Source: Paraburkholderia sp. BCC1886 (GTDB taxonomy: Bacteria; Pseudomonadota; Gammaproteobacteria; Burkholderiales; Burkholderiaceae). Taken from it: a DNA stretch of 64,000 nt. The DNA lies in the NCBI RefSeq assembly GCF_900996245.1, contig NZ_CAAJGK010000011.1, forward strand, positions 186,001 through 250,000, given 5' to 3'. The stretch's first letter is position 1, and every line of letters begins with the position of its first letter. Below are positions 58,618 to 64,000 of the stretch, one piece after another. The notes beneath the pieces were generated by a model, which was not told the origin of the DNA, did no database searches, and saw nothing but the letters and a program-made list of their open reading frames with translations. The translations under genes were made by a program, and so were the position numbers.

Positions 58618-58881
58618 TCAGTAATGGTTGCGGATCTGGGAGATACGCGACTGGGTGAGATCGAACGCATCGGCTAGCTGCTGGGCAGGCATGTCGGCAT
58701 TGCGGATGTAAAAGTCGCGCAGCTTGCGCGCGCTCTGCGAGAGATCACGCAGTTGCTCGACTTCTTCTTTCGAGAGCAGATGCTTCTTCTGCTTGATCTC
58801 GACCATGGCTTCGTCCAGGGCAGACTGTGCCTTGGCGAGTGTCTTGACGGTGCGTGGCGATAGGACGAGTTGGCGTTCCAT
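58618..58881 (-). CDS. 87-residue protein with C-terminal helix-turn-helix
   Basis: ATG 58881 has GGGAG at 8 nt. The first 55 residues form Lys/Glu-rich helices. The last 25 (MPAQQLADAFDLTQSRISQI then RNHY) are a helix-turn-helix of the sigma-region-4 or resolvase type. A small DNA-binding regulator of this operon or of host genes is likely. Confidence 0.72.
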   Translation of the reverse strand: MERQLVLSPRTVKTLAKAQSALDEAMVEIKQKKHLLSKEEVEQLRDLSQSARKLRDFYIRNADMPAQQLADAFDLTQSRISQIRNHY

Positions 58882-58902
58882 TTGTGATACTCCCTTGTGT
58901 TG

Positions 58903-59331
58903 TTATGGTTGGTTCAAACGACGGTTGTCGGTGTAGCGTCGAAAGACCACGGATTTACCCATGACGCCATGAAACTCGTAAGGAAAGGTTTCGTCCTCAC
59001 GGGTGTAGACGCCGTACTTAGCGAACTCTTCAATGAGAGCGCCCCCGAGTGCATCGGCGGCCTCCATGAAGATTTCCATCTGGTCATCTGGAACACCGGA
59101 GGTGGAGTAGCTGATGTCGGCTACCGCGTTCCAGATTTCCGCGCCGGCGTTTGCCTTGGTACTGACATAGCAGGCGAGCCAGCTCAGCATCGCGTGAGGG
59201 TCAGTATCAAAGTCACCAGCCAATGCCTTGACCGATTCCGTGTAGTCGCGAATCGGAATGGTCATGTCCAGCACGATTGTGTCGGGGTACTGCGTGAGCG
59301 GACTCGGGGAGGAGCGCTGCACTGTGATCAA
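58903..59331 (-). CDS. Unrecognised 142-residue protein
   Basis: TTG 59331 is chosen because GGAGG stands 5 nt upstream, right after the previous stop; ATG 59265 is a shorter alternative without a ribosome site. The product is acidic with 'YTESVKALAGDFDTDPHAML' and a C-terminal basic end. No motif recognised. Confidence 0.6.
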   Translation of the reverse strand: MITVQRSSPSPLTQYPDTIVLDMTIPIRDYTESVKALAGDFDTDPHAMLSWLACYVSTKANAGAEIWNAVADISYSTSGVPDDQMEIFMEAADALGGALIEEFAKYGVYTREDETFPYEFHGVMGKSVVFRRYTDNRRLNQP

Positions 59332-59344
59332 AATAGCCTCCAGC

Positions 59345-59773
59345 TTATGCGGGAAGGGGAAGGGACGGATCGTTGTCGTGCCAGAGCAGAGGCAGCTCGT
59401 CCCGCTCCGCGACCCGTTCTTTGAGCACGACACCGGCGGTGGTACTGATCATGACTTTCCAGAGCCGCAGCTTCACGCCGCGGCGTATCGTCACGGAAAA
59501 GCCACGGGCGTTGTTCCTCGCAATCGTGCCGATGAGCGCGATCTTTCGGGTGAGCCACGTGGCGTCAAGCTGCCGACCGCCAGTGCCTTCGAAGCGGGCA
59601 TCGCGCAAGCGCACCATCGCGCCCACGGCGAGATGCATCTCCTGCACCTTGTAGATGCGTTCACCATTGCCGTACTCACCGAACGGATGGATCTTGACCA
59701 TATCCGGATTGAGCCAGCCTTCCTGACCATCGGGAAAGACCACCGAGATGGCGTAGTAAAGTTTGCCGTCCAC
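59345..59773 (-). CDS. Unrecognised 142-residue protein
   Basis: GTG 59773 has GGAG at 8 nt; TTG 59779, which overlaps the upstream stop, is too close to it. The product is beta-rich and basic in the middle ('VGAMVRLRDARFEGTGGRQL'), resembling small SH3- or OB-like domains by eye only. Confidence 0.62.
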   Translation of the reverse strand: MDGKLYYAISVVFPDGQEGWLNPDMVKIHPFGEYGNGERIYKVQEMHLAVGAMVRLRDARFEGTGGRQLDATWLTRKIALIGTIARNNARGFSVTIRRGVKLRLWKVMISTTAGVVLKERVAERDELPLLWHDNDPSLPLPA

Positions 59774-59775
59774 CT

Positions 59776-60066
59776 TCAAATCTCCGTCAGCGGGAAAAGC
59801 CCCAGCGAATCGATCCAGCGAAAGAGCGCGCGGTAGCCAACCAATGCCCGCGGCATGCCTTCGACATGGATCACAAAGCCGTCGACCGGACTGATGCGTC
59901 CGCCACCCAATTGCACTGCAGCTGAGCGATTGACGAACGTGGTCACCTCAAAGCGGGCATCCTTCAGCATGCGCTCGCACATCTTGAATTCGAGGTGATC
60001 GACAACAACCTCGTCGGTCATGATGACTTTGGCCGAGTGCCGCCGGACGCCTTTAGGTAGGCTCAT
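59776..60066 (-). CDS. Unrecognised 96-residue basic protein
   Basis: ATG 60066 has GGAG at 9 nt and overlaps the upstream gene by 14 bp. The product is basic at the start (MSLPKGVRRHSAKVIM) and has alternating strands. No family recognised. Confidence 0.65.
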   Translation of the reverse strand: MSLPKGVRRHSAKVIMTDEVVVDHLEFKMCERMLKDARFEVTTFVNRSAAVQLGGGRISPVDGFVIHVEGMPRALVGYRALFRWIDSLGLFPLTEI

Positions 60067-60463
60067 GTGTAGCTGTCTCCTTCTGGCTTGCTTCAGCGAC
60101 CTTTTCGCTACGTGCAAATTCGTCAAGGCACTTCGTCGCGATTTCCTGGCTGAGGACCAGTCGCTCCACCAAGCTCGCCATTTCGAGTGTCTCAAGGTCA
60201 CTCATGCTCGCTTCGATCTGGGCGTCAAAGCGTTCGTCGCGTACGCAGTGCTGGGCGAACTCGCTATGGGCCTTGCGGTGCATCTCGAACTGTTCAACGA
60301 GCTGCTCGATCGGGTTGACCGTGACGCCGAGCCCGTGCAGGCTTCGTGTCACTTGCAGCTCGCGGATGTAGTGACCGGGACCGTTCAGTGCCAGCAACAC
60401 GTCCTGGAGGGCAGTGAAAGTCACGGCGAATCGCGTGTTCAGGGGAACTGTTACGTCACTCAT
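60053..60463 (-). CDS. Unrecognised 136-residue helical protein
   Basis: ATG 60463 has GAG at 8 nt. The product is helical and acidic overall ('LETLEMASLVERLVLSQEIA'). No motif recognised. First gene after a terminator hairpin, so it should have a promoter nearby, but the TATATNACG motif is absent. Confidence 0.68.
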   Translation of the reverse strand: MSDVTVPLNTRFAVTFTALQDVLLALNGPGHYIRELQVTRSLHGLGVTVNPIEQLVEQFEMHRKAHSEFAQHCVRDERFDAQIEASMSDLETLEMASLVERLVLSQEIATKCLDEFARSEKVAEASQKETATHEPT

Positions 60464-60489
60464 GAGGCGTCTCGTAGGTCTTTGGAAAT

Positions 60490-60520
60490 AAAAAGGCAGC
60501 CCGAAGGCTGCCCGTTATGC
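60490..60520 (-). terminator. Hairpin with T-rich tail, preceded by GGCATAA
   Basis: GGCAGCC TTCG GGCTGCC followed on the minus strand by TTTTTATTTCC. On the plus strand CGTTATGCC follows, so the TTATGCC box is here on the upstream side of the minus transcript. Confidence 0.8.
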
Positions 60521-60536
60521 CGCTCACTCGCGCGAC

Positions 60537-60890
60537 TTAGAACGAATGAACCGCCGTATCGTCTTCAGCGCACCACGGTGTAGCGGGCGTTTGCGACGGG
60601 AATTGGGTCCCCGCCGGCGATGCGATGGAAGTGACGTCCGAGGCCAGATGGCCAACCGAGGCGGTCTTCGTCGCCTCGACGAGCTGGTAAGCGAGCAGCT
60701 CGCTCGCATCGATGTCCGGTACGGCCGCTTCCAGTTGCTTTGCGAACACGGCCTTGATCATGTTCCCCTTGATCAGGCCGGTATCGATAAAGGCTTGCAG
60801 CTCATCGACGCTGAGTTCCAGCTTCTCGGCAACGGCTGCCACGTCCTGCTTGACGAGGACTTTCTGCAAATAGGCGACGACGATGTTCAT
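60537..60890 (-). CDS. Unrecognised 117-residue protein
   Basis: ATG 60890 has GGGAG at 7 nt and overlaps the upstream stop (ATGA). The first 75 residues are helical ('VAEKLELSVDELQAFIDTGL'), the rest Thr/Pro/Ser-rich and unstructured. No motif recognised. Confidence 0.68.
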   Translation of the reverse strand: MNIVVAYLQKVLVKQDVAAVAEKLELSVDELQAFIDTGLIKGNMIKAVFAKQLEAAVPDIDASELLAYQLVEATKTASVGHLASDVTSIASPAGTQFPSQTPATPWCAEDDTAVHSF

Positions 60891-61126
60891 GGTTGTTCTC
60901 CCTGTGTGAAGGTGGGTGTTGGAATCGATGCGTTGGGGTCAGGCCTGTCTATCACCCAGATCCCCAGTAATGCGATAGCAGCCACGGCGACGACCGCGAT
61001 GAAGAGCGCCACCACCACCCAGACTGGCGATAGCACCGTCCACCACGACCAGTGAAGCTGGTCAAAGGACTTGAGCACGATCAGCACGATCGTGACCGTG
61101 AGAAGGATTCGCCCGAGAGCTTTCAT
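60887..61126 (-). CDS. 79-residue two-helix membrane protein
   Basis: ATG 61126 overlaps the stop of the HslV-like gene (ATGA). Two hydrophobic helices (RILLTVTIVLIVLKSF and VVVALFIAVVAVAAIALLGI) with a Trp-rich short loop and a Pro/Asp/Thr-rich tail. Coupling to the Ntn-hydrolase gene suggests a joint role, possibly membrane tethering; this is speculation. Confidence 0.7.
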   Translation of the reverse strand: MKALGRILLTVTIVLIVLKSFDQLHWSWWTVLSPVWVVVALFIAVVAVAAIALLGIWVIDRPDPNASIPTPTFTQGEQP

Positions 61127-62022
61127 GTTTTATCCGGGGGAGGGAAGGAATCGCCTGGCGGCAGACTGATTAGACCGGTGGCGCCAGACGTCACGACGGC
61201 CGTGCTGCTGTTCTTCCTGCGCTCCGCGGCCAGCTTTTTGCGCAGTTCCTTGATCGTCGCTTTCAGCTCGCTCTCTTTAGCTTCGCGTTCGTCGAGCTGG
61301 CGGACATACTCGGCGTTGTCTTCGGCAGAGACCGCCACGACACGGTCTAGCGCACTTTTGCGCACATAGGTCAGGGGCAGAAGTTTTCGAGGAAGCGCTG
61401 AGAGAAACCGACCGACCGACTTTGACGGAATGCCCTCGGCCATGCCCACGCGATTGAACGACGGCATCGTGTGCTCGTCGCCGGCGTCGAATTCCCAAAC
61501 GTCGATCATGCCGCCGGAGTGCGGGTCAACGCGGAACGTCTCGTACATGGCGCGTATCGGATCGCCGTGCTCGGCAACGAACTTCGTGAAGAGCTTGGCG
61601 CCGGACCCGTAAGCGAGCGAGACGTCTTTCTCCACCTTTGTGTACTGAAAGCCATCCGGTCGCATCGCGAACTGATGGTTGAAGCGCTCCCCGATCATCA
61701 GCAACTCGAAGATGTTGCCCGTCTCCACCACAAGCGCTTGCTCGGCGACCATCTGGTAGAACTCGAACACGGTTTCGAAGCTCTGGTTCTTGTCCGCTTC
61801 GACTTTGCGCAGCTTCGTAACAAAGGCTTCCATGGCGGGCTGACCACCCGTGCCCGCGAAACCCAGGATGCGGTCCTGGATCTCAAAGCCCTTGATGCTA
61901 CTCGTGATCTCCATCGCGGGATGGATGCGTTTGATCTTGCTCAGCGAGTCGAAAAGCTCGGTTCCCTTGACGATACGGGAGTCTGCGTAGAGGCGGTTTT
62001 CGGTATAGACGATGCAGGTCAT
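61123..62022 (-). CDS. HslV/proteasome-beta-like Ntn hydrolase with coiled-coil tail
   Basis: The 299-residue protein begins MTCIVYTENRLYADSR. After Met removal Thr2 would be the N-terminal nucleophile, as in HslV (TTIV...). Asp14 fits the catalytic Asp17, Lys29 in 'SLSKIKRI' the catalytic Lys33, and 'RILGFAGTGGQPAMEAFVTKL' the HslV segment around the S1 pocket (AGFAGGTADAF). The C-terminal 60 residues are a Glu/Lys/Arg coiled coil, absent from bacterial HslV. ATG 62022 lies 74 bp below a promoter-like motif and has no ribosome site. Protease activity is inferred; no HslU-like ATPase is in view. Confidence 0.72.
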   Translation of the reverse strand: MTCIVYTENRLYADSRIVKGTELFDSLSKIKRIHPAMEITSSIKGFEIQDRILGFAGTGGQPAMEAFVTKLRKVEADKNQSFETVFEFYQMVAEQALVVETGNIFELLMIGERFNHQFAMRPDGFQYTKVEKDVSLAYGSGAKLFTKFVAEHGDPIRAMYETFRVDPHSGGMIDVWEFDAGDEHTMPSFNRVGMAEGIPSKSVGRFLSALPRKLLPLTYVRKSALDRVVAVSAEDNAEYVRQLDEREAKESELKATIKELRKKLAAERRKNSSTAVVTSGATGLISLPPGDSFPPPDKT

Positions 62023-62095
62023 GGCGGTGGTTAGTTAGAATTGGTGGATGCTATTTGTTCCAGACAACCGGTTGGTTCGCTGGGAGGTTCAGGGA

Positions 62096-62120
62096 CGTGA
62101 TATATGTCCCAGATTCCTTT
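62096..62120 (-). promoter_or_regulatory. Putative phage promoter (GGGACATATATCACG)
   Basis: Minus strand GAAAGGAATCTGGGACATAT followed by ATCACG, 74 bp upstream of the Ntn-hydrolase gene. The site also sits in an inverted repeat GGGAC-N9-GTCCC. One of six copies. Confidence 0.68.
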
Positions 62121-62129
62121 CAGAGCCAA

Positions 62130-62170
62130 AAAAGAAAAGCGCTTGAGAACCCCCGGGCCGAAGCCCGGGA
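62130..62170 (-). terminator. Terminator of the NAMPT gene
   Basis: CCCGGGC TTCG GCCCGGG stem followed on the minus strand by a short spacer and CTTTTCTTTTTT. It lies about 27 bp after the NAMPT stop and 40 bp before the promoter of the next unit. Confidence 0.75.
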
Positions 62171-62193
62171 GTCATCTAGCGCGAGGCTCGCGA

Positions 62194-63927
62194 TTACTCG
62201 AACACAACCGTACCCGGTTCCGGGCAGATCCACGATGCGCGCAGGCGAGCACGCATTTCAGCGACCGACGCTTGATTCAGGAGGGTGCCATTACGGTAGA
62301 TCGGCTTCAGCTCACCGCCTTCGAACTGCTCGAGCGTCTGCTCCTCGTGCAACACATAGCGACCACCTTCCTTTTCCACCCGTAGCAGACCCTTGGCCGA
62401 CTTCTTCGTGCCGTCGTCCGTTGCGGGGTCCTTGTAAATCGCCACTTGCACGTCGCCCACCTCCGCGTAGATCGCCTTCATCGCCCAGCCGAAGGTGTCC
62501 CGCGAGAGCATGTTGTACGTGTACGAACCGATCCCGAGCACGACGTTGCAAGATGCAAATCCGCGACGCATCAAGCGCTGCATGATCTGTACCGCGCGCT
62601 TGAGCGTGATGCCATCGCCGTAGATCAACCCGACGTGCGAGTCCAGAACACGATATCCAATCGATGTTTCGGTGCCACCGAAGATATCCCACAGGCACTC
62701 AACAGAGCCTTTGAGCTCAGCTTCGGTAATCATCTCGCCAGTTGCTTTTACACGGTACTTGCCACCCATGAGACACGGCTTGCCGGTGGACGCCCAGCAG
62801 ACAACTTCATCATCGAAGTAGCCGGTCAGAATCTTCACGGGATCGCCCGAATCCGGACGGAAGACCACCTTCGCCTGTCCCAGTTCGTTTGTTGCGCGAG
62901 CGAGAATCTCGTCCTTCAATTCCCGGGCCGCCACAGTGATGGTGTTCCAGTAGTCAAAGGAATCGGCTACGATTGAGATGATGCCGGTGGGATAGTCCAC
63001 CGTGATCAACTCACGAATGACTTCCTTCTCGGCCTCACGACGACGCAATGCGACAGCGTCAGCGTGCGCGTATTCACCCGGCTCGCCCAGTTGCGCAAGC
63101 TTGAGCAAGATCCGAAGCGTCATCACGCTGTGTTCCGTAGCCGGGACCGATGCACCGATCAGCTCGGTTTCCGCGTCGGCGTTGTAGAAGTCTTCGAGAT
63201 AATCTATCGCCGGAATCGTGTCCGTGCCTGCGAAGGAGAGCAGGTGCCCCGCGCCACAACGCATTGCGTCATGTACACCGCTCATCCCCCGCATCGAGAA
63301 GTCATGCCCCTGAAAGTCAACGAACTCTTCCGGTGAGGCCGTCATCTTGGCGAAGTACGTCAACAGCTTGCGGAACTCGAAGGCGATCGTGGCCACCGTC
63401 GACGGCTTCCAGTTCTCGCAACTGAAGAGCGTCTCGAAGTAGGTCGCGAGCCAGACGAAATCCGGGTGCGTGCTGATGAAGAGGATCGGAGGCACCTTGA
63501 TGTCCACGCGGGTGCCTTCTGCCAGTGCTCGAATTTCGAGTGGTAGATAGCCCAGATCGTAGAGATCCTCCAGATTCTTGCCCGTCACAACGCCCTTGCC
63601 CAGGGACGTATCCATGCGGCGCTTGTACTTCTGGACGGCGCGTGCTTTTGACCCCGCAGCAAAGAACTCGTCGCTGAACAGGCGGATCAGGTATTCCTTG
63701 ATCCACCCCTGGAGGCCAAACCAGACGACCTTATTGTCGAAGAACTCCTTCAGCACCGGCGCATACTTGGCGCTCCGGGGCGTGAAGTTCGCGACGAGCT
63801 TGGTCGTCTCAGCGGGGTACATCGAGGGATGACCAGTCTTGTAGAAGTCCGCCAGATTGAACGGCACCAGATTGTTTGGAACTCGGGTTTCGTCGACGTT
63901 CCCTTCGTGGTCCTGATAGTCTTGCAT
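62194..63927 (-). CDS. nadV: Nicotinamide phosphoribosyltransferase (NAMPT/NadV)
   Basis: ATG 63927 has GGAAAAG at 6 nt. The 577-residue protein has normal NAMPT length and motifs: 'PFNLADFYKTGHPSMYP' near the start, 'DFQGHDFSMRGMSG' with substrate-binding Asp209, 'SVPATEHSVM' with the phosphorylated His266, and a C-terminal 'VVFRPDSGDPVKIL' PRPP-binding block. It makes nicotinamide mononucleotide from nicotinamide and PRPP, refilling the NAD+ pool when host NAD+ is consumed. In other jumbo phages it often sits near a PRPP synthetase, which may lie just beyond the window. Confidence 0.95.
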   Translation of the reverse strand: MQDYQDHEGNVDETRVPNNLVPFNLADFYKTGHPSMYPAETTKLVANFTPRSAKYAPVLKEFFDNKVVWFGLQGWIKEYLIRLFSDEFFAAGSKARAVQKYKRRMDTSLGKGVVTGKNLEDLYDLGYLPLEIRALAEGTRVDIKVPPILFISTHPDFVWLATYFETLFSCENWKPSTVATIAFEFRKLLTYFAKMTASPEEFVDFQGHDFSMRGMSGVHDAMRCGAGHLLSFAGTDTIPAIDYLEDFYNADAETELIGASVPATEHSVMTLRILLKLAQLGEPGEYAHADAVALRRREAEKEVIRELITVDYPTGIISIVADSFDYWNTITVAARELKDEILARATNELGQAKVVFRPDSGDPVKILTGYFDDEVVCWASTGKPCLMGGKYRVKATGEMITEAELKGSVECLWDIFGGTETSIGYRVLDSHVGLIYGDGITLKRAVQIMQRLMRRGFASCNVVLGIGSYTYNMLSRDTFGWAMKAIYAEVGDVQVAIYKDPATDDGTKKSAKGLLRVEKEGGRYVLHEEQTLEQFEGGELKPIYRNGTLLNQASVAEMRARLRASWICPEPGTVVFE

Positions 63928-63955
63928 AGTTTCTTTTCCTTGTTTTGAGGTTCGT

Positions 63956-64000
63956 TTAGACCGTGAGACAGCGGGGGTCGTCGATCCAGTTATTTGAACT
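63956..64000 (-). CDS. C-terminal end of an upstream gene, cut by window edge
   Basis: On the minus strand one frame reads SSNNWIDDPRCLTV and stops at TAA (63956-63958), 29 bp before the NAMPT start. Only 14 codons are visible, so this could be chance. The spacing fits an operon with NAMPT. Confidence 0.4.
   Translation of the reverse strand, partial: SSNNWIDDPRCLTV

Overview
The window looks like part of the genome of a tailed jumbo bacteriophage with a GC-rich, probably proteobacterial host. A Ralstonia/Burkholderia-type betaproteobacterium is a guess from base composition and cargo, not shown by the sequence. Reasons: densely packed genes with ATGA/GTGA/TTGA start-stop overlaps, strong GGAG-type ribosome sites, a 758-residue capsid-like protein with an N-terminal propeptide, a large portal-like protein, several paralogous internal-virion-type proteins, phage-type replicative helicases, a four-tRNA cluster and many small unrecognised genes. 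No terminase, multisubunit RNA polymerase, chimallin or tubulin is visible here, so a phiKZ-like affiliation is inference from the structural proteins and from the promoter motif below.

Layout. 1-2039 (-): a large protein cut by the window edge. 2074-5148 (+): portal-like protein. 5227-14326 (-): structural/unknown block ending with the major capsid protein. 14425-25342 (mostly +): DnaB-like helicase split by a group I intron, SF2 helicase, metallopeptidase-like protein, and four internal-virion-type proteins. 25520-42087 (-): accessory operons with an adenine-methylase-like protein, HigBA and MazEF toxin-antitoxin modules, an XRE regulator, a 2OG oxygenase, an HD-like DUF6817 protein, KptA/Tpt1 and many small membrane peptides. 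42287-43330 (+): a YfjJ/inovirus-Gp2-like cargo gene. 43472-43840 (-): tRNAs Gln, Ser, Asn, Tyr, followed by about 670 bp of structured non-coding DNA with a tRNA-like remnant. 44513-55620 (-): a ClpX-type zinc-finger protein, an asparagine-synthetase-like PP-loop/cupin cassette, and a secretion cassette (lipoprotein, alpha/beta hydrolase, IagB-like transglycosylase). 55770-56630 (+): papain-like peptidase. 56681-63927 (-): small genes, a second 2OG oxygenase, an HslV/proteasome-like Ntn hydrolase and NAMPT.

Regulation. Two repeated non-coding elements organise the map. (i) A promoter-like motif, roughly GAAA-N6-8-GRSC-MTATATNACG, lies 55-135 bp upstream of at least six minus-strand transcription units. 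(ii) Intergenic hairpins are followed on the transcribed strand by TTTATGCC(G) instead of a plain U tract, in about a dozen places on both strands. Toxin-antitoxin units instead carry host-like -10 boxes. The most unusual findings are the intron in the helicase gene, the promoter/terminator pair, the HslV-like and ClpX-zinc-finger proteins, the PP-loop/cupin cassette, and the combination of NAMPT with the NAD-consuming KptA.
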